The position numbers and the translations under genes were made by a program. From NCBI GenBank assembly GCA_025174535.1, contig JALBUN010000001.1, positions 434,001-498,000 of the forward strand: 64,000 nucleotides of DNA. The letters run 5' to 3'. Under the pieces are notes generated by a model, which was not told the origin of the DNA, did no database searches, and worked only from the letters and a program-made list of their open reading frames with translations. This DNA comes from Cantharellus purpuraceus. Lineage: Eukaryota > Basidiomycota > Agaricomycetes > Cantharellales > Hydnaceae. Below, piece by piece: positions 12,992 through 24,054 of the stretch; position 1 is the first letter of the stretch; the number at the start of each line of letters is the position of its first letter.

Positions 12992-14340
12992 TTGACAAGA
13001 ATTGTATATTTGTTCTTTTTCGGCGGGTATTTATACTTCCAAACTTGAAGTAGAACGATAAGAGACAGGTAAACCACCGGTACATTGAGAACAGCGAAGC
13101 TCTCTTTCGGGACTGCATAGGGAAGGCGGGTATAGAGAGCCGAGATCTCAGGATCATGTTCGGTGACTTTATGGCATGTAACACGGATAAAAAGTCCTCA
13201 AAGTCGCCTTGGTCCCGAGGTAGGAAGCGCACGAACACTCCCCAAAGTATTGAATCTGCTTAACTGCGACCTCAACATTTCCCCATGGCCGTGTTGACAC
13301 ATCGTCACGACTGTCCTTCTGGTAGTACCGCAGGCATGATTGTGGGGGCGCCTAGGGTTGGGTATTCAAATTCGACTGATGGAGGACGCACAACACGTGC
13401 CCCCTTCGTGCCTGGACATGGCTGATGGCTAATGGATTAGGATTGCAAGCGTTTCCAGCGTTTCTTTCGCTGTTATCGATACTCTCACCACTAAGTGTTG
13501 CCGCGCGAAATTTCCTGTATTTCTGGTGTCATGATCGAAGGAACTCTCTGATATTATGCAGTACTGTATCGGGAGGATGTGTTCTTTGCTTGTCTTCGTG
13601 TAATATCGTCGCCTCGCTTATACTATTGTCGTCATGCTTTGAACAGTGGTTTAACAACCAGGTGAAAATCATATACCAAGTGGTCACCAAGATGAGTCAA
13701 AGTCTAGGATCTGGCCTAGAAACATAGAGGGAGAATGGGTAAGTGGGATCGTATGGAGGTGGAGCAACTTGAAGAGTTGTACGCAGCGCCAAAATCCAAA
13801 ATCTCGTAGAAAGAGTTCACGAATAGACATGGGGTCCTCCCGGCATGGTTGATTACACACTAGCTTTGCAAGCCAAGGTCTACCTCGAAAAATGTGTTTG
13901 AGGATGTTCAATCTACCAGAGCTTAGTTCTCGGCCATTGTAACAATCTGAGAGTGGCTACCGTAGTACGAGATCTGCAAGGTCGGCCCATGGAAATACCT
14001 GACAGACTGAATTTTCCAGTTCAACGACATTTTGCACCATACTGTTATGTGAAGTCGCGGTGACGGAAGATGGCTGATGGACCGGTCGGTAACCTGACCC
14101 TTTTCTTGTTATCGCAACGTCAGTGACACGCTCCGCATAAGTCAGTGAGCTGTAGATGGAGGTCCCCCCTCCACAAAGTGTAAGGGAACTTCAATTCCAA
14201 GTGGACATCTGTCGCATGTCTGATCCAAACTGTAATAAAACCAATATGGCTAAGCCGTGTTTGTTCAGCGCTAGCTGGGCTGTCCTGCCTGGCTTGTGAA
14301 TCCTACTATCTGCGCTCCTTCGCACCTGGAGCGTTTTCCA
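12992..14340. other. No gene supported
   Basis: Short frames occur on both strands. One on plus at 13425-13727 begins with a hydrophobic stretch (FPAFLSLLSILSPLSVAA). One on minus at 13684-13911 begins MNILKHIFRGRPWLAK. Neither matches a family I know or joins into exons. The 5' part of the 5-phosphatase pseudogene would be expected here and is absent. Confidence 0.5.
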
Positions 14341-15225
14341 GGGAAATAAAGGTGCCGTCAGCGTGCGGTTCAGAGTAGCGGATGAAGATGGAGGTGCTGG
14401 AGAGGTGTTTACGTGAGCATGACCTCCCTCACTTGACTATCCAACCCATTGCAGATTTGTCAATGCGCATCTTACAGAGCATGTAGTGTCACCGGAAGCA
14501 CATTATTCGCACCCTCCCGTTCTCCTCTTCTTGCGTCCCAGGAAACTAATCAACATCACTATTTATACAACATCGCACCTGTTTCTCCTGGGCGACCTCA
14601 ACTTTCGCCTTGATGGCTTGCTCGTCCGCTTCGCTCAGATCAGACCAGTGTTATGCATCGGTTTGGCGCACTGTTCGACATGGAGCGTGGAAGAGAAGAG
14701 GTGAAGGGATTCGATCAGTAGCTAATAGAGCGGAAGAAAGGCACCGTGTTTCCTGGTCCTTGGGAGGGAGAATTTTGGGGATTCAGGTGCGCTTTGTTTG
14801 GGGGTCAGATAGCGTCGTGGACAGATCGCACCTTGAACGCGACGCATGGTGATTTGCCTGACCGATTGGGAGTCACATCACTCCAGCATGCCTCTATCCC
14901 TTCGTACACTACTTCGGACCACAAACCAATGTTCGCTTTACTCGCTCTTGCTTCATTGCAGACAGCGTCACGTATACCCTCTATGCCAAGCGTTGCAACT
15001 ACATCGATTTCCCTTCTTCCACATGCGCCGCACTTCACCCCGGACCCGTATGCGGTTATGAAACGATATACGGGCAAGGGTTTTGGCTGTATAATTGGTC
15101 TTTTCTGGTGCATCTTCGCCATGTTGAGTCTGGGGAATGCTGCTTTTGGTCTCGTGAATGCGCTGCTTAGTATCGGCGCGATGGCCTTGGAGGAAGGGCA
15201 CTGTGGAGGCTGTGTGAGTCGATGA
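14341..15225 (+). pseudogene. Inositol polyphosphate 5-phosphatase, truncated and broken
   Basis: The intact family removes the 5-phosphate from phosphoinositides. Its signatures appear in order: GNKGAVSVRFRV at the start, FVNAHLTEH after an intron ending near 14455, SHLFLLGDLNFRLD (the family signature), GTVFPGPWEGEFWGF, ASWTDR and SIPSYTTSDHKPM. The C-terminus has a hydrophobic pair (CIIGLFWCIFAMLSLG, AAFGLVNALLSIGAMA) resembling the tail anchor of yeast Inp54-type enzymes. It is broken. The N-terminal catalytic exons upstream of GNKGAV are missing. The frame shifts between FVNAHLT, HIIRTLPF and LINITIY, and again after LNFRLD. A TAG at 14719-14721 stops the GFDQ-LIERKKG segment, and the KRTPS part of the substrate loop is lost. 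Family identity is sure; loss of function is strongly suggested. Confidence 0.85.
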
Positions 15226-16770
15226 TGTGGGGGATGATCTAGTATACGATGCTTGGAATCCTAGATCGTGCACGGTCAGTTGGCACAGGTCCGCACGGTG
15301 ACAGCCATTTTGAATGCACCGATACCTTCTTTTGAGAGACGGACGGACTCACTACTTGGTATGTGTTTACTTCCCTGCGGTGAAGTGCTCCTGTACAATG
15401 AATAAATGTATTCTTTAATTTTGTTTTACAGCTTGCAGCCTCATGATCGATCATATGCGTTCAGTGTACTTTTCCTCAATATCAGTCACTGGGCAAATAC
15501 GTTCGCCTGAAGCTTTACTGGAATTAGCATTCTTCATCCATAACCTTTCCAACAACCTCATGATCAGTACATCAAGTATCTTCTCCCGATATCAGTCGCT
15601 GGGTACGCACGTATACAAGAAACGTTGACCACATTTACTTTCATTTGCTGCGGCTTTTCTTTCATGGCGAGCATAGTGACACTGGGCGACAAGTGACTCG
15701 GGGGAATGGAATACCGACGATGATGATCCTGGCCCAAGCTCGCGAGGACGGGATGTCGGTCCTCAGCCTTGCACGGCGGGAATGAATAAAAGCATTCAGC
15801 TTTTGACTGATCACGGGAAGTGAGGGTTGGTCGTCGACGTTGACGACGCTGTGATTGAGATGCTGCAAGCTCGAGGTGAGTACGGGAAAGATGTCTCTGG
15901 TACTTACAACGCAAACTGAGACTACTCTTCCTCAACCTTTAAGAATGTGTGCACTGAAATATACGTCACCCAAATGCAACCACGGAGAAAGAAGCACGAC
16001 GCGATTCTGTCACCAGGCCTCACATAGCTTGTACCTATCACCACCACGAAACAGCAAGGGTCCCATAACGGTTTACCAACCGTAGTCAGGCCATTGACCA
16101 GGGGTGATTCATGTTGCTGACCTTGAAATGCCTTTCGTAGATCATTCGTTCAACTGCCTTGGAGCTACAGGGCGTCAGGACTTTGTGTCCTTTGAGTTGT
16201 GGTTCTCTGTGGGTTCCTAGTGGCGTACTGTTTCTTTCTACGAGGATTAATATTCATTCCCAGATAGCACTAGTACTCGTGACCAGCATCAAGGGCCACG
16301 AAGCGAAACGACGTGGGACAGTCACAGGTGTTCTAATGCGATTTTCGACAAGGGTTCAACGCCTTTTGGGTCATTCCGGCGGTCGGTCAGCAGAAGAAAG
16401 TTACTTTGACATGGTCTGATGCCAACTGACACCGTCTTTTCCCCTTACTATGCTAGGTGAATACATCGCTTCTTTGACATGCTTATCATATTATTTCTCT
16501 TGCGGACATCCCGCGTGTAGGTCGCTCCGAGTCAAGCGGGGAAGACGTGTATACAGGGGACTAGATTTCGTATGGATGATTCAGCGTTAGGATTGTACTG
16601 CACGGTGCTCGAAAGGCAAGGAGGTGACGAAGGCGCTTTATGCCAGAGACGGGATTTACGCAGGACTCAGGTGACTATCTTGCGTTCACTTGACTAGAAT
16701 TTCATATCCGCTTACTCGTACACGCCAATCCCGATAAGTTATTCTTTATATAGAGAAGGTAACCGAGCTG
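15226..16770. other. No gene supported; short imperfect duplication
   Basis: No known protein is seen. Two similar segments (about 15436-15510 and 15553-15625) share CCTCATGATC followed by a TATCAGTCRCTGGG core, suggesting an old local duplication. The rest has short frames without family resemblance. Confidence 0.4.
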
Positions 16771-17016
16771 CTTGCTTGGCATGCCCCAAATAGGATTGAT
16801 TGGCACATCAGCCCAACAAGAATAACAGTCAGCATCATAACAGGAGACAATGACAATTGGGAGTGGGGAGTGGATGCAATAAGTATCTCGGTTGTCCGAG
16901 ATACTTATTACACCCACTCCCCACCCCAATCGTCATTGTCTCCAATTGCAATGCTGACTATTATTCTTGTTGGGCTGATGTGCCAATCAATCATATTTGG
17001 GGCATACCAGGCAAGC
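16771..17016. repeat. Near-palindromic hairpin, arms about 120 bp
   Basis: The left arm (16771-16890) and right arm (16896-17016) are inverted copies separated by about 5 bp. The core reads AAGTATCTCGG-TTGT-CCGAGATACTT and the similarity extends through GGGGAGTGG/CCACTCCCC to GCTTGGCATGCC/GGCATACCAGGC, with scattered mismatches. The centre coincides with the left end of the 2.4-kb inverted repeat. Confidence 0.85.
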
Positions 17017-18608
17017 ACCACACCATTGGGCTACCCACACCATTTGTACCACTAACGTCTCATGCACATGCAGGTTATGTTTGTTGGCTCAATATACTTC
17101 CTCCTATATGGGTGAGTCACTCCGCTGTCACGTCTACTAAGAATCCTTCATGGCTTACATGTGTTTTCAGACGGCGCCCAGAGGGCATCAACCGTCTCTT
17201 TCTCACTGCGGCGCTTGCCATGGTGCGTTCTTGAGTATTCAACCGTAATGCAGTTGTTAAGTCTTTAGTTTCAGTGGACACTCATTCTAGTCCACTATAC
17301 TTTAAACTTGAGCATAACTATGGGTACGCCACACAGACATACAGCTCCTCCTCTCGCTGGATCCTCACATTTATATTTCAGACGGTTTTACTGGCTTGCT
17401 TCCAGTGCTCAAAGAATACCCTAATGCCTTTGTGGCCCACTTCATGTCGGTCAACAGCTGGTATGTAACTACGCCTGGTCAGCCTGTATCACAGCTTACA
17501 TGCAGCCTTCCCATAGGAAACAGGTACGCGTCCGTTCCTGCTTGCTTCAGACACCATCATGCAACATACATTGCAGGTTGCGCGCACTGGAGTGTATATC
17601 ACTCTGACGGCTGTCTCAGACGGATTGTTGGTGCGTTAGTTGGCATTTCTTGTCGGAAAGTCGAAAGATTCACTCGTGATCTGCAGGTATACCGTCTGTT
17701 CATAGTATGTGGTGTGTCTCTTTCACGACGTTCACTTTGATGTGTGCTCAATACACCTTTAGAACGCAGAAGAAGGATAATCGCCCTGCCCATATTCATG
17801 TTATGTGGCAGTATCGGTACGTGTGTCCTGTATTGATATTCCTTTCTTTTGTCCTTAGGTCTCGTGTGACTGTTCTAGCATCAGGAATCGCGATTGAGGT
17901 AATCAGTAGTACAACGACCTCTGGGGTGAGTCTGACAACCACGCATCTCAAACCAAGACTAACGCTCTGGCAGCTCTTCTTGCCCAGGCTGGCCGTGTGC
18001 ACAGCCGTGTTCTGCACTTCATCGTTGATCCTGAATATCACGGCGACGTGCATGATCGTGTATGTGACATTACACACTCTGTTGATCTATGCTAACAGGA
18101 AGCGGGCTATAGGTACAGGATCTGGCGGGTGCACATCGCTATCCCATTAGAGAACGGGGGCCACTCGCTGCGGCCTGTCATCAGGATCATGCTGGAGAGC
18201 GGTGCGATTTATTCCACCGCACTATTGATTTTACTTGCCACGTACCTGGCAAAGAGTGACGCGCATTTCATTGGTATGATATGTCTTTCTCTGGGGTTTC
18301 CTGATGCATTTGTCTGACGATGAGTGACTGTCGACTAGTGTTTGACATGTCGGTCCCAATGATTGTACGCGTTTTTAAGTTGTCACGGTACCAGCTGACT
18401 GATTGGTTCTCGCTGATCTTTCTTCAGGGGATCACATTCTCAATGATCATCGTTCGGGTACGTACAGATCTGTATAGACTGTACAGGGGATGCTAAACGC
18501 GAACAGGCGGGACTTGGGTCATCAGGGAACACATCGGGGGATCATGATTTGAATCCTCCGTCCACAATCGCCATCACAGAGTTTCCTCGGGGGGATCTAA
18601 CCGTTTAG
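16951..18608 (+). CDS. Multi-pass membrane protein, copy 1
   Basis: Member of a large Agaricomycete family of proteins with about seven membrane spans and no known function. Exons joined at GT..AG sites give LTIILVGLMCQSIIFGAYQ, VMFVGSIYFLLYG, RRPEGINRLFLTAALAM, WTLILVHYTLNLSITM, FVAHFMSVNSW, VARTGVYITLTAVSDGLL, RIIALPIFMLCGSI, LILNITATCMIVYRIWRVH and the family signature IRIMLESGAIYSTALLILL. The end reads TIAITEFPRGDLTV, TAG at 18606-18608. About ten introns are used. The start is uncertain: the ATG at 16951 is the first inside the repeat, but the hairpin at its 5' edge may have removed an upstream exon, so the N-terminus could be truncated. Splice sites and frames otherwise look intact. An identical copy lies on minus at 50175-51832 and a partial one at 53920-54395. 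Confidence 0.75.
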
Positions 18609-19331
18609 TCTCGCAGACTGTCACTATCGACTATAACGACAGTGATAGGACGGGACGGGCTGCTGAGATCCCGACGAGGGAGTTAGTGGTCTGGAGGCAG
18701 TCGTGGGAGGCAGTGAGGCAATGATGTATCCGAGGGTCTTATCCAAGTCCGTTGCACCTGTTCACGGATCGTTTCAAGGGGGAAATTCCACTTCGTTACA
18801 CGACAGGACGGAACATCAACGCTTCGCGTGTGACCTCAGTGTTGAGCATGACTCTGAGTCGACTCATACTGAATGGGTATGGTCTTACGCAGGGTCGAGA
18901 CAGCAATGAGATGGAACGAAACAATGATGAAGAGTCCCGATAGAACAAATGCAAGGCGTCGACGACAAATGGAGTGAATCCCGCTTGCACTGCATGACAA
19001 CGTGAAGCGACAGCTTGCATTGAAAGACCTTATCGGTCCTTCAACGACTTTCGGCTAGGGTGGTGGTGGTGAGTATCCAGGAATGGCGTGACTCAACTAA
19101 ATATAGCCGAAGGCATGGGCAACAACATCAATGAGCGTCACGAGGCACGTTACCAAAGTGAGCAATCGTTCACATCGATCTGAGGCGACAACCGATACCT
19201 CCAGTTTATGGCACCAAAACTATAACAATGAAAATATTGAGCAGAGGTCAGTTATTTGATTTTATTGATGAGGGTTCGGAACGACTCCAATTCCAACTGC
19301 CTATATACTGGCGCTGAGTACCACCACATTT
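18609..19331. other. 3' flank inside the inverted repeat
   Basis: No coding exon is recognised. The distal part contains TTTGGTGCC(A)-like text on the minus strand (near 19205-19220), and the repeat edge itself reads TGTGGTGGTACTCAGCGCC on minus. These could be remnants of a small LTR plus primer site, but this is weak. Confidence 0.35.
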
Positions 19332-21744
19332 TTGACATGGAGCACGAATAGTTTTGCAAGGACAGGAGCTGTGATGGTGTCAACAGTAGGAATGAAAATG
19401 GACTGCTTGGTGAGGTGATCCACAATAACTAAGATGGTGTTGTAACCAGAGGATGCTGGGAGCTTCTCAATGAAGTCCATGGATATGGAGTTCCATGGAC
19501 TGTCCAGAACAGGGAGTTGCTTGAGTAGTCCATAAGGATGATGTCTCTGTGACTTTGAGTGCATACAAGTGGTACAAGACTTGATGTAGGACTTAATGGA
19601 ACCACAGAGTTCAGGCCAGACATAGTCTCACCAGACTAGATTTATAGTTCAGTTCTGTCCAAAATGACCAGAGATCAGATGGTCATGTTTGGAGATTGTT
19701 CACATCAGGAACGTAGATGCAGTTGTTGAGATGGAGTAAGCCTTCCAGGTCAATGGACCAGCAATTGGTCAGTTTAACGAGATGGCTGGAGATGGCTGGA
19801 TCTGATTGGAGTGCAGATCAGATATCAGAGTGGAGTGTGTCAATGTCCATAGTGATGGCTGCTCAGAGGACTGGGGAATAGAACATTGTAGCTCAGAGGG
19901 AAGCAGTTAACTGTTCATTAGTGAACACAGGCCTAAGATTATGCAGATTTACTGCTGCATAATCATTTCCTTTCTCTTTAGGATAGACATCCCATCGTCT
20001 AGTTAATGAGTCTGGTTTTGTACCAAGTTTGCCAGGATGGAAATGGATTACCAGATTAAACTGGGAAAGGTATTTGGACCAGTGGGCTTGCCGCCTAGTA
20101 AGGAGTTTGGTAGTTGAAAAGTACTTGAGGTTCTTGCGGTCTGTAATGACATCGACCAGAGTTGGAGGTCCTTTGAGGTAATGTCACCAGGACTTGAAAG
20201 CTTCAAAGATTGTGAGTAGTTCTTTATCATGGACATCATAGTTGAGTTCTGCCAGAGTGAAAGTCCAGGAGTGGAAAGCTATTGGATGGACCTTGTTGTC
20301 TGTTGGAGAGACGGTTGATAGAATGGCTGCAAGTGCATAGTTGGAGGCATTGGTTTCTACAATGATCAGGGATCTGGGGTTCCATTGTGATAAGACCATA
20401 GCTGTGGTGAAAGCTCTCTTTAATGTTTCAAAGGATGTCTGACAGGAGTCTGAGAACTCCCATGGAGTCCCTTTACAATTAAACAAGTCAGTGGAACTGT
20501 GAGGTCAGAGTAGTTGAATATGAAATGCCTATAGAAGTTGGCAAATCCTAAGAAGGATTGAATGTCCTTGACTTTGTGGGGTTCTGGCCAATCTTGTATT
20601 ACCTGGACTTTGCTGAAGTCCATAGTAAGTCCATTTGGAGACAATATATATCTGAGGTACTTGACTGTGCTCTCATGGAAAGAACATTTGTTGGCTCATG
20701 CATACAGCTTGTGTTTCCAGAGTCAGAGAAGGACTTCACAGACATGGTTGCTGTGTTCTTTGGAGTTGTCAGAGTATATCAGGATATTGTCCAAGTACAT
20801 GAGGATACATATATCCAGGAGGTTGGAAAAGATGTCATTCATAAGATGCTGGAATGCTGCTGGAGCATTGGTAAGTCCAAAGGGCATAATGCACCACTCG
20901 AATGAGCTGTAGTGAGTGTGAAATGCAGTCTTCCATTTGCCACCTTTGTGAATCCAGACACGATGGTAAGCATGCTGGAGATTGATTTTGGTGAAGAATC
21001 GAGCCTTTCTAGGACTGTCAAGAAGATCAGAGATGTGAGGAAGTGGATAGTGGTCTTTTTTGGTGATTTTATTGAGACCCCTGAAATTGATGCAAAGTCA
21101 GAGGGTGTTACATCTTGTAACACCAGGTCCAATCTTCAGACTCCATCTCCATCTCCTTCTACTACCTCTGTCAACTCCACCTCCATCAACCCTGAACTCC
21201 ATTATTGTTCTCTATATAAGTAGTTTTTCTCTTATAGGTTGCAACAAACCTTTATCTTTTATATTGCTTGGTATTAGTTTGGACTTGAGTCCAAACTCCA
21301 AACTCCTTTCCATGTTGTATTCCACATCTGTCTTATTGTCCTATTGCTTTTAGTTTATCATTCAATTCTTCACATACTTATATGGGCTACTCTCTGTATG
21401 TTACAGTAGTTTGTATATCAACTAAGATTTGCCCCATCAACTTCTTGGTAGCTTCTTGACAAAGTACCTTTTTGACAAGTCAAACTTTGGATCCCTGATC
21501 CAACTCTGTACTCTGAACTCCAAAATATTGGACCAATGATCTGAGGGGGTGCAACACACAAGTTGAAGCCAAGTCCACTTGATCCAACTCAATAGTTATT
21601 TCCCCCACTTTGTCTCCAGTTGAACTGGAACAGTGAAGTCCCCTTCCCTTCCTCACTAGTATCCAAACTCTGGTTACTCCATTGAACCCTAGTATCAGCC
21701 CTTAACAGAGGGAGCCATCTTTTTTCTGAATGAAAAGGACCGGA
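19332..21744 (-). mobile_element. Ty3/gypsy element A, 3' half (RT to integrase)
   Basis: Minus-strand pol of a gypsy retrotransposon, broken by many stops. Reading downward: RT residues VLFIQKKDGSL (21708-21744), interrupted by a solo LTR, then [30 protein letters not shown] and a YLDN active-site region, then DIQSFLGFANFYRHFI. RNase H follows (IVETNASNYALAAILS, LNYDVHDKELLTIFEAFKSW), and then the start of the integrase core (PWNSISMDFIEKLPAS, ILVIVDHLTKQS). The integrase ends abruptly at 19332 where the inverted repeat begins. The 5' half of the same element is at 34127-36177; the two were separated by insertion of gypsy-B. Inactive. Confidence 0.9.
21106..21707 (+). mobile_element. Solo LTR of family A
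   Basis: 602 bp beginning TGTTACATC and ending CCCTTAACA, flanked by the 5-bp duplication GAGGG (21101-21105 and 21708-21712). A TATA-like CTATATAAG lies near 21215. It interrupts the gypsy-A RT between KKDGSL and LCINF. Related LTR sequence occurs at 36178-36508, 59526-60663 and 63692-64000. Confidence 0.93.
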
Positions 21745-22960
21745 TGTTACGTACTAGGTCTGATTGGGGGTCAGAGATTGGGTTGGAGTGACGGTTGGAG
21801 TCAGAGTGGGAATTGGGGTGTGTCATGGAGGTCGGAACATGTTGAAATTTTCACCTTGCTGGGAGGTGTGGAGAGTAGATTTTGAATAGTGACAGAGGGA
21901 GTGATGGGAACTGGGTGTATGTGTAGTCGAATTGAAGATATATCTTGGGAGTATCCTCGTACGAAGTTTAATGAGATTTGGTGTAGTCCTCATCTAGATA
22001 TTGACAATTTGAGCAGGGATCAGGAGCAGATGACTTGAACAAGAGTAAATGCTTAATAGAAAATCAACCAGTGGAGCTTAGGCTTCACAGACTGGGATTC
22101 GAATAGATGTTGCAATACTTTAGAATATTATGCAAAGGCTTGAAGAAATTCGAGTTCGTTCTGGAGTTATTCCAGCAACGAGTAGTTCAGACACAGTCAA
22201 CAAAAACAAGTGAGAGAAAATTCTCTGGTCTGTTTCATATCTAGCTAGGCATGTTTGATACAAGATATGTGTCCTGAAAACATGTGATAAAAGTCCTGAA
22301 TCATTTGAATCATGGGAAAAAAACTTGTGATAAAAACGAAATGGGGGTGGAGCCAATAGGGAAAAATGACGAAATAAAATATAAAAGAAATATAGGAGAA
22401 TAATCTGATGGGTGTGGAGCTTACAGGGGCTTCTCCTCTTCCCTCCTAACCATTTCCCCTCGCTTTCCTACCTCCCCCTCAACCTCCTGAGCCTCCTATG
22501 TACTCCTGTTCCCCCTCTCTCCTAACCCCTTTCTCCCATAACCAACAGAACAGACTTGGCTTCAGCTCATGTGCTGCACCCTCACTAATACCGGTGTCCG
22601 AGATTTCAGAGATGGAGTATGACTTAGATAGTTAGGATTGGACTTAGGAGCTAGGCGTGATTTGATATTTGAACTGGGGAATGAAGTCCCCAGTTGGGCA
22701 ACTTAAATACATATTTGAAATCTAATAATAATTACTCCAGTGATGGGTCTCCAAGACCAATGGCCTTATGTGAATATGTCTGAGTCTGATGGGGATGGAT
22801 GTCTGGGTTCCTATGGTGATGCTGATGCATCAATTGGAACTGGAGGCAGATGAGCAAGATCGGCGGTGACAATCGGACAGATAAATGGAGATGTGATGGT
22901 TTCCAAATGAGTATAGATTTCATATGCGTGGGGATCTGGGTGTTAATGAATATAGTCATA
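21745..22960 (-). repeat. LTR of gypsy-B, interrupted by another LTR
   Basis: Starts TGTTACGTACTAGG and would end ATAGTCATAACA, but stops at GTCATA where element D begins. The inner part (21840-22547) is an inserted LTR of a different family. About 505 bp of LTR-B sequence remain. Confidence 0.85.
21840..22547 (+). mobile_element. Solo LTR of a third family (LTR-F)
   Basis: 708 bp beginning TGTTGAAATTTTCACC and ending CATAACCAACA, flanked by exact GAACA duplications (21835-21839 and 22548-22552). It is inserted in an LTR of gypsy-B. No coding capacity. The orientation is arbitrary. No second copy is seen in this window. Confidence 0.85.
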
Positions 22961-23530
22961 GACGCTTGTTCGGAATCATGTCAGTATACAATATTCTGAT
23001 GTATATGAGATATACATCAGGATTTCAATGATACATAAAGCCAGGGAGTTACAATTTGGATATCTTAAAAGATTTCGGATGTGTGAAATTTTCATAAATA
23101 TAAACATATATTCTATATTTTAATAAACTTTAAAAGATAAGATATTTGGTTGAGATGAACATAATTATTTACATGGATATAATAGGAATGTATATATGAA
23201 TATAATTGGTATTATATAGGGTATTTAGATATACAAATACCAGGTGGGGATTAAAGATAGTTCAAATTATGTTACAAGTATTGTATAAGAAAGAATCAAT
23301 GATATTTGGATGTTCCTTCAAGAGAGTTGCCACCACTAAATCAGGAAAAAAAGAATTATTTTTGAGAATTATGCCAAAATATCAAAATATGTTTTAATCT
23401 AGTATATTGTGTAAAATTTGAGAATCATGTTGAAATATGAAAATAAGTTTGAATTGAAGTGTATTGTATAAAATTTGAGGAAAATAGGTTGTACATACGT
23501 ATTTGTTGTATTTCTGAATAAGCGTCTTAG
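22959..23530 (+). repeat. Element D terminal direct repeat, left
   Basis: 572 bp from TAGACGCTTG to GCGTCTTAG. It matches 30201-30772 almost base for base. No ORF of note; A+T-rich throughout. A diverged inverted copy lies at 63161-63676, so the repeat also exists without the rest of the element. Confidence 0.93.
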
Positions 23531-24054
23531 GAAAGTCTTGGAAACAAACACCTTTAATGCAGTGAAGCTATTTTTAAAACAAAGTAACTTAGTTAGGGCA
23601 TAGTGGTAGATAATCTTGTTCTAACATGAGACTGTATGACTATCCCTCGTACTTTAGGGTGCAATACCATCAGATTTTCCATCCAAAGTGGTGGAAAATA
23701 ATGATCCTGCTCCATACTAGTATATAACTCTGTTAATTTCTGTTCCAGAAGTGTGCCATCAGTACATCTGTATAAAGTCAGTGATTGGAACCTTGATATT
23801 TATAAAGGAACTTACCTCAGAAACAAATCATGGAGGGATCCTATCCGAGATATATACCAATCATTAACTCTTCTATCAAACTCTATCTTGCACTGAAGCA
23901 TAAAAGAGAGCATCTTCATAATGCTTATAACATAAAAACATAATAATCATTTTATTAAGAAAGCAAGATGTATATATCTACTGCCTATACAAAATATCAA
24001 ATGTTCAGAAAAAAATGATTTTTATATTTTTTCATTTCTGTTTTATAAGCAGAG

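Larger units (their letters stand above)
16894..19331 (+). repeat. 2,438-bp inverted repeat, left arm
   Basis: This segment recurs in reverse orientation at 49452-51889. Paired coordinates always sum to 68783, so there is no indel, and every translated segment compared is identical. Matching stops at 16894 on the left and at 19331 on the right. The arm contains one membrane-protein gene and about 720 bp of downstream sequence. Its right end cuts the gypsy-A integrase at LAKLFVLHV. Confidence 0.95.
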
